From assembly GCA_964637695.1 (NCBI GenBank), contig CAZWVF010000004.1, positions 1-64,000 on the forward strand: DNA of 64,000 nt, written 5' to 3'. A program made the translations under genes and the position numbers. The DNA is from JAGLTZ01 sp964637695 (lineage in GTDB: Bacteria; Blakebacterota; Blakebacteria; Blakebacterales; Blakebacteraceae). This document shows, piece by piece, positions 51,946-60,041 of the stretch; within the stretch, counting starts at the first letter, position 1; the number at the start of each line of letters is the position of its first letter. The notes beneath the pieces are model-generated. The model did no database searches. It was not told where the DNA came from and saw only the letters and a program-made list of their open reading frames with translations.

Positions 51946-52794
51946 TCAGTCAGGTAGCAGACCAGTCAGAAGTTCCGGGTAGTCCGTAACAAATCCATCT
52001 ATTTCTAATGCTATTAACCGGTTGTATTCAAAGGCTGGATCCTCTAAATCGTCATCGGTGAACCAGGCAATCATCCTGTGCTTGGGTCTTCTATCCAGGT
52101 AGTCCTTGTCTGCCCAATCACAGAAAGGAACAACCGTATCAGTTCTGCTCCAGTTGATGAACAGTGGCGAACGAACATACCAATAGACATCAGGCCCGGT
52201 AATCAGGCCTGTGAGGATGTCTGGATGATTTATTTCTACTCTCCTGATTGTGAAAGGATTAAAGGAGGTAAGGATAGTTCTATCTTCGAGCCTGCGATCG
52301 CGAACTAACCTGACAACTGCGTCTTCCAGACCATCTGAACCGATAGACTCCCCTTTTAGTTCGATATTGATCAAAACATCTGGCGGAAGAGTGTCGAGAA
52401 CAGTAGCGAGCGTGGGAATGACAGCCAGGGCCAGAAAGTCTGATCTGTAATCGAAGGTCAGCGATTGCAGTTGCGTGAGAGTCAGGTCCTCGATCCTGCC
52501 GGTGCCATTGGTCAGATCCTCAACTTCATAGTCGTGGAAAACGATTATTTCGCCCGATTTGCATAACTGCACATCCATCTCCAGACCCATTGCCCCCTGC
52601 GACAATCCGTAGAAAAAGGCGGGAACAGTATTTTCCGGGTATGGTCCTAAACCTCCCTTGTGCGCGATCACAACAGGCGCCCTATCCCAGAAGGGATGGT
52701 CCTGTTGCGGTTCAAAGGTTGAGCCGCACGAAACCAGGAAAAAGAAAGAGAGAATGGGAAGAAGTCGCACAGAACCTTGTTTCTTTAACGACAT
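51946..52794 (-). CDS. Glycerophosphodiester phosphodiesterase, lipoprotein
   Basis: A 282-residue GDPD-family enzyme releasing glycerol-3-phosphate from phospholipid headgroup diesters. Seen: IAHKGGLGPYPENTVPAF (the conserved H-G-PENT start, with Lys where many have Arg), MGLEMDVQLCKSGEIIVFHDYEV with catalytic and metal residues, and the C-terminal AWFTDD. A signal peptide with lipobox LVSC makes it a probable envelope lipoprotein. The ATG at 52794 is chosen; a TTG at 52812 is the alternative. It is the last gene of a minus-strand run from 56707. Confidence 0.92.
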   Translation of the reverse strand: MSLKKQGSVRLLPILSFFFLVSCGSTFEPQQDHPFWDRAPVVIAHKGGLGPYPENTVPAFFYGLSQGAMGLEMDVQLCKSGEIIVFHDYEVEDLTNGTGRIEDLTLTQLQSLTFDYRSDFLALAVIPTLATVLDTLPPDVLINIELKGESIGSDGLEDAVVRLVRDRRLEDRTILTSFNPFTIRRVEINHPDILTGLITGPDVYWYVRSPLFINWSRTDTVVPFCDWADKDYLDRRPKHRMIAWFTDDDLEDPAFEYNRLIALEIDGFVTDYPELLTGLLPD

Positions 52795-52888
52795 CTTCCC
52801 GGATGCAAGCAACAGTATAAACCTGTCATATCGATTTCGGCCTGGTTAAAAGTGAACGTGTTCAGCGTGAGATTAATCTGAATCAGGA

Positions 52889-53704
52889 TTATTCTTTGGC
52901 CAGTAATCTTTCTATATCTACACGCCATTCAGGTTTGCGTTTTTTCAAGAAGGCCGAGATCCCCTCCAGACATTCAGGATTCAACCGTCCTTCGGCATTC
53001 ACCTTTGCCGTATATTCGAAGGCTTCCTCCAGTGATAATTCGGGAACTGTGGAAATAACCTCTTTCGACAACCTGATACTTATACTGCTGTTTAGTGCGA
53101 TTTCGGCTGCAACTTCCCTCGCACGGTCGAGGTGCTGCCCCTCCCCGACCACCTCGTTTATCAGACCTATCCTGAGAGCTTCTTCTGCAGGCACTGAACG
53201 TGCCGTCAGGAGCAGCTCCCTGGCATACTTCTCTCCCACGCTGCGCAGCAGGAAGATCGTAACAATGGCTGCCACAAAGCCGATCGAGGCCTCGCTGTAG
53301 CGGAATTTTGCAGTCTCGTCGGCAATCACCAGATCACATCCGGTTGCTATCCCGCACCCACCCGCCACGCAGTGGCCGTGAACCGCCGCAATCGTAGCCT
53401 TCGGGTAGGTATATATGCTTCTGAAGAGACCGACCAGTTCACGACTCGCCGCCATATTCTCTTCCATCGTGGCATTCTGGATGCGCTTCAACTCACCAAG
53501 ATCGGCACCTGCACAGAACGATTTCCCCTCTCCCCTGATTATCACAACCTTCAGGTTGTCCTCCGATTTGATCTGTTCGAAGGCCTCGTGAATCTCTGCG
53601 ATCATCCGTGAGGAGATGGCATTGTGCACATCCGGCAGGTTGAAGATCAACTCCGCCCATGGAGGGTTTCGATCGAGGCGGATACTTTCCCATGAACCTG
53701 ACAT
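52889..53704 (-). CDS. Enoyl-CoA hydratase/isomerase family protein
   Basis: A 271-residue crotonase-fold enzyme acting on acyl-CoA thioesters. Seen: the oxyanion-hole segments GKSFCAGADLGELK and HGHCVAGGCGIATGCDLVIA, a likely catalytic Glu in FRYSEASIGFV, and a C-terminal trimerisation helix with KRKPEW. It could hydrate enoyl-CoA in fatty acid or amino acid degradation; no other beta-oxidation gene is adjacent, so the pathway is not resolved. It is 76 bases after the HEAT-cyclophilin gene. Confidence 0.92.
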   Translation of the reverse strand: MSGSWESIRLDRNPPWAELIFNLPDVHNAISSRMIAEIHEAFEQIKSEDNLKVVIIRGEGKSFCAGADLGELKRIQNATMEENMAASRELVGLFRSIYTYPKATIAAVHGHCVAGGCGIATGCDLVIADETAKFRYSEASIGFVAAIVTIFLLRSVGEKYARELLLTARSVPAEEALRIGLINEVVGEGQHLDRAREVAAEIALNSSISIRLSKEVISTVPELSLEEAFEYTAKVNAEGRLNPECLEGISAFLKKRKPEWRVDIERLLAKE

Positions 53705-53780
53705 ATTGCCGAGTATAGCCCTCTCTGATCAGCGCCGGAAGCACCAACCCATACGATTCATCGATGCCGTTCGATCCTGC

Positions 53781-55847
53781 TTACCGTCGATATATCACTT
53801 CGGCTCTCACAACCCTGTCGCCCCGGTAAGTACGGTCCACGATATCCATTCCCTCGATCACATACCCGAAAGCGGTATATCTGCCATCCAGGTGCGGCTG
53901 CATGCTGTGGGTGATGAAGTACTGTGATCCTTCTGTGTCCTTGCCGGCACTGGCCATCCCAATCACTCCAGCAATGTATGGGACCCTCGTGAATTCGCTG
54001 CGGATAGCGAATCCCGGCCCGCCAAACCCGTCTCCCCTTTCGAAGTCACCTCCCTGGATCACGAAATTCGGCACTACACGGTGGAAAGCAACACCGTCAT
54101 AGAGCCCCTGGGTGGCGAACTGCGTAACAGTCTGAACGGTCAGGGGAGCTTCTTCCGTTATGAGGCGGACCAGTATGGTGCCCTTATCGGTCTCCAGACG
54201 CAGAAGGGGGTGCGGTCCGAGGGAGGATAGATAATCCCAGTCGATCTCCCTTTCGGGGCGATTCAATATATCTCTCTCCTCAACTTCTTCACCCGTAATT
54301 ATCTGCAGCGCGCCTGCGGCCGCCCTGCTGATCACCAGGTTGGAACTTCCAGCTTCTTTCCTGAGCAGGGGTACGGCACGTTCAGCACCGGTTCGACCGA
54401 GTGACCGGAGTATTTCAACCATCGGTTCGATATCCTCCGGTATCTGCATCCACTGATATACATCTATCATCAGATCCACCGAACCGAGCAGTCTGAAGAG
54501 TGAGTCGGCCAGAACCGGAGCTGCAGCATACGATGCACCCAGATCTCCACTCTGCAGTGCCGCTGCAAACAGTTCGTAATACGCTCTGACATCCAGTTCG
54601 GGGGCTGCAGTCCTGCCACGCCTGCTCCCTCTTCGTGCGGTGCGCCAGCGGTTTGCCAGCGCCTCCACCGCCGATGAGACTACCGCCCGATTGCTGGATT
54701 GAGCCGCATCAGCCAGCACTTCGAACGCTTCCGCTCCCGGGAGCCGACCGAGTGCGGCGAATCCCATGGACCTTGCTGCACTCCGATCTGATGGTTGAGA
54801 TTCGATCCACGACATCAGGAATTGCCGGTCACCCCGAGCAGCAAAGAGGGGCAGCAGCTCGCCCGAAACCTCCCACCGGCCCCGATGGCCGGCAATCCAG
54901 TCACGGATCCTGTCGATATCCTCGTCCTGCAGTACTTCCGAGCCCGCCAGAGCCTGTGCAGAGGCAACTGCTACATGACCGGAAGGATCATCGAGTCGAC
55001 CCAGAAGTGCTTCCAGTGTGTTCGATCCCTCCAACCTGCCGCCGAGTGTCCGTGCAGCGTTTGTACGAATTCTCCAGTCTGGAGAATTGTTCAGCCAGTA
55101 AATGAACCGGTCGGTGTCGGTCCATTCATCCAGCCTGGCAAGACCCTGCAGGAGATACATCGCGGCCGGATCATCGGGTGAGAAACCGTCGAGGGCATCC
55201 CTCACCTCGGCGGCAACTGCAGACCACGGCCCGGTCTGGTTAATCCGCCCGAAATAGTAGGCGGCTTTCTGTCTCAAGGATGGATCTGTGGATTTCAGGA
55301 AACCGGCAAGCATCTCTACCGCTTCAGGATCGTGGATCCGCCTGATCCCGTAACGCCCGATTGCAAGCGCCAGATCGGGCAGCAATACAGAGGGATAATC
55401 GATTGATAGAAGTTCTTTTAACGAGAGGGGACCGCCGGTTTTGCCAAGTGCTTCGAGACATCTGCTTCTTACTATGGCATCACTTTCCGTCAGAACCAGA
55501 TCGAGCAGCGGAGTTGCCGCCAGGGAGTCTGCGGCCTGCCCGATGGCAAATGCGGCGTCAGCCCTGACCCGGGAATCATCATCACCCAGCAGTTCGACAA
55601 GTGCCGGTACGGCATCCCTGTACTGCACAGATCCCAGTGCAAATGCGGCACGGGCCCTTATCAGCGGATCCTCATCATTCAGATAGCCGGTTAGGGCCCG
55701 GCCATCTCTATCAACCTGCAGGTCAACTATCTTCTGCAATGCCGGACTTTCGAGCAGCCGATCAGAGGGCCGGTCTCCGGGAGCCGGCGATTTCACACAC
55801 CCGTTTACGACCACAACTGTGATCAGCAGGAATAATGTCCTTAGCAT
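53781..55847 (-). CDS. Lipoprotein with HEAT repeats and cyclophilin PPIase domain
   Basis: A 688-residue envelope protein. The signal peptide ends in lipobox VNGC (Cys about 17). Residues about 35-500 are HEAT/PBS-type helical repeats (LIRARAAFALGSVQYRDAVP, DSRVRADAAFAIGQAADS and similar). Residues about 545-688 are a cyclophilin peptidyl-prolyl isomerase with FHRVVPNFVIQGGDFERG, GMASAGKDTEGSQYFITH and YTAFGYVIEGMDI. The repeats would form a scaffold or substrate arm and the PPIase would help fold exported proteins. It follows the cyanophycinase-like gene after 17 bases, so they are probably cotranscribed. Confidence 0.93.
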   Translation of the reverse strand: MLRTLFLLITVVVVNGCVKSPAPGDRPSDRLLESPALQKIVDLQVDRDGRALTGYLNDEDPLIRARAAFALGSVQYRDAVPALVELLGDDDSRVRADAAFAIGQAADSLAATPLLDLVLTESDAIVRSRCLEALGKTGGPLSLKELLSIDYPSVLLPDLALAIGRYGIRRIHDPEAVEMLAGFLKSTDPSLRQKAAYYFGRINQTGPWSAVAAEVRDALDGFSPDDPAAMYLLQGLARLDEWTDTDRFIYWLNNSPDWRIRTNAARTLGGRLEGSNTLEALLGRLDDPSGHVAVASAQALAGSEVLQDEDIDRIRDWIAGHRGRWEVSGELLPLFAARGDRQFLMSWIESQPSDRSAARSMGFAALGRLPGAEAFEVLADAAQSSNRAVVSSAVEALANRWRTARRGSRRGRTAAPELDVRAYYELFAAALQSGDLGASYAAAPVLADSLFRLLGSVDLMIDVYQWMQIPEDIEPMVEILRSLGRTGAERAVPLLRKEAGSSNLVISRAAAGALQIITGEEVEERDILNRPEREIDWDYLSSLGPHPLLRLETDKGTILVRLITEEAPLTVQTVTQFATQGLYDGVAFHRVVPNFVIQGGDFERGDGFGGPGFAIRSEFTRVPYIAGVIGMASAGKDTEGSQYFITHSMQPHLDGRYTAFGYVIEGMDIVDRTYRGDRVVRAEVIYRR

Positions 55848-55864
55848 TGTCGATACCTCGTCGG

Positions 55865-56707
55865 TTACCTGGGGATTACTTCCCGCTTTCTCAGATCGAA
55901 TTTTTCACCCGGCGAAAGCAGATAGTAGAATTCTTTACCCTCACCTTGCCTTCTGAAACTGTCATTTATGGCAACTTTCCCAGCCCCGATCACCTCGAAC
56001 ATGTCCCTCTGTACTACAACTGCAGTACTTTCATAGAGGCCGATCCCCAGCAGTTCGGGATACTTTTCCAGCACCTCCTTCAGGTCATTTTCACGCTGAC
56101 GTGTATTTATGTGCTGGTCGACCGCCGAATTCCTGAGGAAGCTGAATCCTGTCTCGTGACCCTCTGCCATCATCATCCGGTTACCTTCAGGAGCCCCCCG
56201 CACCATGTATGATGCCTGTATCGACGCACCGGCCGAACTCCCTCCAATCACCCCACCACGGGCCAGTACGTTATGGAATTCTTTATAGGTGCGTGTTCCC
56301 AGGTAGGCATCGGTCAATCTCCACTGCCTGCCACCCGGGAACCACACTCCTCGTGCACGCAGCAGCGGTTCCACGAATTCCTCGCTGTCTGCTTCCCCGG
56401 GATCGTATGTGTGCAGAATCGTGAGGTCGGTGGCGCCCGCCCTTTCGAACATACCCTTGCTTCTGTCTTCTTGATCGTACGTGTCGTGTCCGCCGGCAGT
56501 GGGGACGATGACGATCGGGGCATCCGGCCCGCCGGCCAGCTCTATGAACTTCTCTATTATTTCATCGCCAATCCTGCCCCCACCCACTATCACCAGTGAT
56601 CCATTCTCTGGACCGAAAAGAACACCATGCTCCAATGGAGATGTCTTTCCGATCAACAGTAGAGTAAGAGCGGCCCAGGCAATTGCTGTGAATGCTTTCA
56701 GACGCAT
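55865..56707 (-). CDS. Cyanophycinase-like S51 peptidase, exported
   Basis: A 280-residue serine hydrolase of the S51/cyanophycinase type. Seen: GSLVIVGGGRIGDEIIEKF, VPTAGGHDTYDQ, GVWFPGGRQWRL, and the nucleophile motif GGSSAGASI followed by DQHINTRQREND. A signal peptide precedes the domain, so it works outside the cytoplasm; cyanophycinases cleave beta-linked Asp-Arg polymer, but exported versions may act on other isoaspartyl or acidic peptides. The ATG at 56707 is chosen, since 20 further residues upstream do not resemble the family and would precede the signal peptide. Confidence 0.88.
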   Translation of the reverse strand: MRLKAFTAIAWAALTLLLIGKTSPLEHGVLFGPENGSLVIVGGGRIGDEIIEKFIELAGGPDAPIVIVPTAGGHDTYDQEDRSKGMFERAGATDLTILHTYDPGEADSEEFVEPLLRARGVWFPGGRQWRLTDAYLGTRTYKEFHNVLARGGVIGGSSAGASIQASYMVRGAPEGNRMMMAEGHETGFSFLRNSAVDQHINTRQRENDLKEVLEKYPELLGIGLYESTAVVVQRDMFEVIGAGKVAINDSFRRQGEGKEFYYLLSPGEKFDLRKREVIPR

Positions 56708-56974
56708 GGCTATCGTGATTACTCCCTGAACGCATGGATGAGATCTGACACCGAAAGAGTATAACATCCTGAATCATAAATCTGTCGGAATTCGGATACC
56801 GCTGCATCAGGACCGGCGGCGTGATGTCTATCGTGATAACGAGCAGTGCAGCCGGTCGGTATGCATCGGCGCATGAATTCCAGCGTAATTACGGGATGGT
56901 GCACAAAGATGCCCTTGAAATGTACCTGCAATTGATTATAGAAATGTTCCGGGACTCAACCTGAAAGGGGCTCT

Positions 56975-58522
56975 ATGAAGTGGAAGATCAGACTGGGTGG
57001 AGGCCAATTCCTCTCCCGCTCGCTTGGATTCATTGAAAGGGTGGGAAATGCTCTTCCCCACCCGGCAACGCTCTTCGGAATTATGGCTCTCGGAGCCCTC
57101 TTCATGTCGGGGGTTGGTTCATGGCTTAATATCACAGCTGTCCACCCGGCTACCGGTGAAATAATCCGCCCTGAAAACCTGTTGTCGATTCCCGGTCTCC
57201 ATCGCGTGCTGACCGAGATGGTGACCAATTTCACCGGATTTGCTCCGCTGGGAACGGTCCTGGTTGCGATGCTCGGAATAGGCATCGCCGAAGGGAGCGG
57301 TCTGATCGGGACGAGCCTGAGGCTGCTCGTTCTGACCTCACCGAAGCGCCTGCTCACATTCGTCATCGTGCTGGCAGGGGTTCTTTCGAACGCGGCCAGC
57401 GAGATCGGCTACGTACTGCTGGTTCCGCTGGCCGCAATCATCTTTCTGGCCGCCGGACGCCACCCGATTGCAGGTCTGGCAGCCGCATTCGCCGGAGTAT
57501 CAGGTGGATACAGCGCCAACCTGGTTCTGGGAACGGTTGACCCTCTCCTTGCGGGATTGTCACAGGAGGCGGCGCAGATCCTGATCCCGACCTACCAGGT
57601 CAACGCCGCCTGCAACTTCTACTTCATGTTCGCCTCCACCTTCTTTATTGCCCTTGCCGGCACCTGGGTCACCGAAAAGATAGTGGTACCCCGTCTTGGA
57701 AAATATGAGGGAGACGAGAAACCTGAGGAGATAAGGAAGCTCACACCAGAAGAGAAGAGGGGTTTGAGGTTCACGCTGGCTTCACTGCTGGTTGTGACAC
57801 TATTCCTGTTATGGGGAACGCTGCCTGCCAGCGGATTCCTGAGAAATCCGGAAACCGGCAACCTGCTCCATTCCCCCTTCCTGGAGGGAATAGTAGCTCT
57901 GATTTTCATCATATTCGGTGTCGGAGGTATCGCGTACGGCATCGGTGCGGGAACCTATAAGAGCGACAAGGATGTAATGAACGGGATGGCTAAGGCGATT
58001 GAAACGCTGGCACTCTACCTTGTGCTTGTTTTCTTCGCTTCCCAGTTCGTCGCCTACTTCAGATGGTCCAACCTGGGACTGATATTCGCCGTCAAGGGAG
58101 CCGAACTGCTCCAGCCCCTGCAGAACCAGGGGTTCCTGCTGATGGTGGCCTTCGTTCTACTATCGGGCTTTGTGAACCTCTTCATGGGAAGCGCGTCGGC
58201 GAAATGGGCGCTTATGGCTCCAATATTCATTCCCATGTTCATGCTGCTCGGTTTCACTCCCGAATTCACGCAGGCCGCCTACAGGATAGGTGACAGCTCT
58301 ACCAATATCATCGCTCCGATGATGTCCTATTTCGCCCTGATCGTGGCTTTCGTCGAACGATACGACCGGAAGGCGGGCATAGGAACCGTAATTGCCACGA
58401 TGCTTCCATACACGGTGGCATTTCTGATTGTCTGGATCATCATCCTGGCGATCTTCATGGGTCTGAATATCCCGGTCGGACCTGGAGCAGGCCTCCATCT
58501 GCCGGCAGGTGTAGTGGGGTAG
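56975..58522 (+). CDS. AbgT-family transporter
   Basis: A 515-residue inner-membrane transporter with about 13 helices and the family's landmarks: ERVGNALPHPATLFG near the start, GSGLIGTSLRLLV, LSNAASEIGYVLLVPLAA, GLAAAFAGVSGGYSANL, and the C-terminal FMGSASAKWALMAPIFIPM and GDSSTNIIAPMMSYF. AbgT proteins import p-aminobenzoyl-glutamate or export sulfonamides. A GAAAGGGG Shine-Dalgarno precedes the ATG. It is convergent with the EamA gene. Confidence 0.95.
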   Translation: MKWKIRLGGGQFLSRSLGFIERVGNALPHPATLFGIMALGALFMSGVGSWLNITAVHPATGEIIRPENLLSIPGLHRVLTEMVTNFTGFAPLGTVLVAMLGIGIAEGSGLIGTSLRLLVLTSPKRLLTFVIVLAGVLSNAASEIGYVLLVPLAAIIFLAAGRHPIAGLAAAFAGVSGGYSANLVLGTVDPLLAGLSQEAAQILIPTYQVNAACNFYFMFASTFFIALAGTWVTEKIVVPRLGKYEGDEKPEEIRKLTPEEKRGLRFTLASLLVVTLFLLWGTLPASGFLRNPETGNLLHSPFLEGIVALIFIIFGVGGIAYGIGAGTYKSDKDVMNGMAKAIETLALYLVLVFFASQFVAYFRWSNLGLIFAVKGAELLQPLQNQGFLLMVAFVLLSGFVNLFMGSASAKWALMAPIFIPMFMLLGFTPEFTQAAYRIGDSSTNIIAPMMSYFALIVAFVERYDRKAGIGTVIATMLPYTVAFLIVWIIILAIFMGLNIPVGPGAGLHLPAGVVG

Positions 58523-58530
58523 TTAAAGAT

Positions 58531-59403
58531 CTACTCCGGGGGCTGGTCGATGCTCCCTTTCAGTGTTAGAACGGTTATGCCTGACAGGACGAGCACAACT
58601 CCGGTCCACTGCACCGGTGAAGGCAGTTCTGCAAAGAGCATCAAACCCCATATGACGGTCAGTATCGGCTGCATAACCAGGAGAATCGAGGTCTCCAGCA
58701 CCGGAAGCCTGGGCAGAACGGTGGTGATGAGCAGCCATCCTGTCACCTGTGAGCAGAGAGCCAGAATTATAAGCCAGATATGGGATGGGAAGGATATGTA
58801 GAGAGAGAATCCCGGATCGAACAATCCCATCAGCAGGCAGCCTGCAGCAGCTCCGATTGTAGCGTCCAGGAGCGGGCCTGCTCCAGGCGCCCTTTTACGG
58901 TTTGATCTCCTGAAGAGAATGAGGAAAATGGCATAGAGCATTCCGGCGCCGGCCCCAAGAGCGGCTCCGGCGATCGGATCCGTACCGTATGCATTCGGGC
59001 GTCCCAGACCAGAAGTCAGAACCACACCGCACAGAACTACGGGAATGACGGCAACAGCCAGACGGGATGGTCTCTCCCTTAGATAAAGCCAGCTTATCAG
59101 CCCGACAAAAACAACCTGGATGTTGGCCAGTACGGTCGCCAGACCGGCACCGACCAATCCGATCGACCAGTGCCACATACTCAGATCGACAGCCAGGATC
59201 AATCCGCTGCCGACGGCCAGCCAGCGCATTGCCGGCTTCCGGATATCCTTTTTTCGGATTGCAAATGCGAACAGAAGAAGAGGAGGGATGGCGTACGCCA
59301 TCCTGAAGAAAGCGGAGGTGGAGGGAGAGACATCCGCCAGCCGAACCAGGATGGCAGAAAAGGAGATAAAGAATACGCCAGCGAGGGCCAGCAGGTGATT
59401 CAT
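58531..59403 (-). CDS. EamA/DMT-superfamily transporter
   Basis: A 290-residue inner-membrane protein with about ten helices in two EamA repeats (about 5-135 and 150-285), as in DMT exporters of amino acids and metabolites. The repeat starts and the W-rich loop (MWHWSIGLVGAGLATVLANI) fit the family. The start ATG overlaps the stop of the FAH-family gene by four bases, so they are coupled. Substrate unknown. Confidence 0.9.
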   Translation of the reverse strand: MNHLLALAGVFFISFSAILVRLADVSPSTSAFFRMAYAIPPLLLFAFAIRKKDIRKPAMRWLAVGSGLILAVDLSMWHWSIGLVGAGLATVLANIQVVFVGLISWLYLRERPSRLAVAVIPVVLCGVVLTSGLGRPNAYGTDPIAGAALGAGAGMLYAIFLILFRRSNRKRAPGAGPLLDATIGAAAGCLLMGLFDPGFSLYISFPSHIWLIILALCSQVTGWLLITTVLPRLPVLETSILLVMQPILTVIWGLMLFAELPSPVQWTGVVLVLSGITVLTLKGSIDQPPE

Positions 59404-60041
59404 CCAGTAATCTCGGCCGCTGGAAGCTCCTCCACCGGGTTTGTGAGCACCCCAACCTGCGGGATCTCAACCTCCACGACATCTCCCGCAGATAGAGGGC
59501 CAACACCCGAGGGAGTGCCGGTTGCCACCAGATCTCCCGGCTCAAGGGTCATGATATGTGATATATAGGCAAGAAGCTCCTCAATGCCGAAGTGCATGTC
59601 ACGGGCGAAACCGTGCTGCTTCTCTTCACCGTTTACCCGGCAGATAATCTCCAGTTCGCGGTAATCTCCAATTTCGGCAAGGCGAACAGTCCGGGGTCCG
59701 ACCGGGCAGAAGGTGTCGAAACCCTTCGCCCTGGTCCACTGGGTATCCAGCTTCTGCAGGTCCCTGGCAGTCACATCATTCACGCACGTCACCCCGGCGA
59801 TACCTTCGAGCGCCTGATCCCTGGTAATACGGGAAAGCTGCCTGCCTATCACGAAGCCTATCTCTGCTTCGTGCTCCACCCTCTCCGAGTCGGGGGGCAG
59901 CAGGATGATCTCTCCGCCGCCGATCACAGCAGAGGGTGGTTTTAGGAAAAGGAGCGGACGTTCAGGTACGACATTTCCCAGCTCCGATGCATGATCGGCG
60001 TAGTTGCGGCCTACACAGACAATTTTACCAGGGTTCGTCAC
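59400..60041 (-). CDS. Fumarylacetoacetate hydrolase family protein
   Basis: A 213-residue FAH-fold enzyme; members hydrolyse or decarboxylate acylpyruvates and beta-diketones. Seen: IVCVGRNYADHASELGN, the metal-site EAEIGFVIG, VTCVNDVTARDLQ, AKGFDTFCPVGP and GDLVATGTPSGVG. The GTG at 60041 (MTNPGKIV...) is chosen because conserved sequence starts there and AAGGA lies upstream; an ATG at 60095 would overlap the peptidase gene by 71 bases. It overlaps both neighbours, fitting an operon with the peptidase upstream and the transporter downstream. Confidence 0.92.
   Translation of the reverse strand: MTNPGKIVCVGRNYADHASELGNVVPERPLLFLKPPSAVIGGGEIILLPPDSERVEHEAEIGFVIGRQLSRITRDQALEGIAGVTCVNDVTARDLQKLDTQWTRAKGFDTFCPVGPRTVRLAEIGDYRELEIICRVNGEEKQHGFARDMHFGIEELLAYISHIMTLEPGDLVATGTPSGVGPLSAGDVVEVEIPQVGVLTNPVEELPAAEITG

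Noticed and set aside
56824..56964. A 46-codon frame (MSIVITSS...) just before the AbgT gene
   Set aside because: No clear ribosome-binding site and no family match by eye, with neutral codon use. It could be a real small protein, but I cannot support it.
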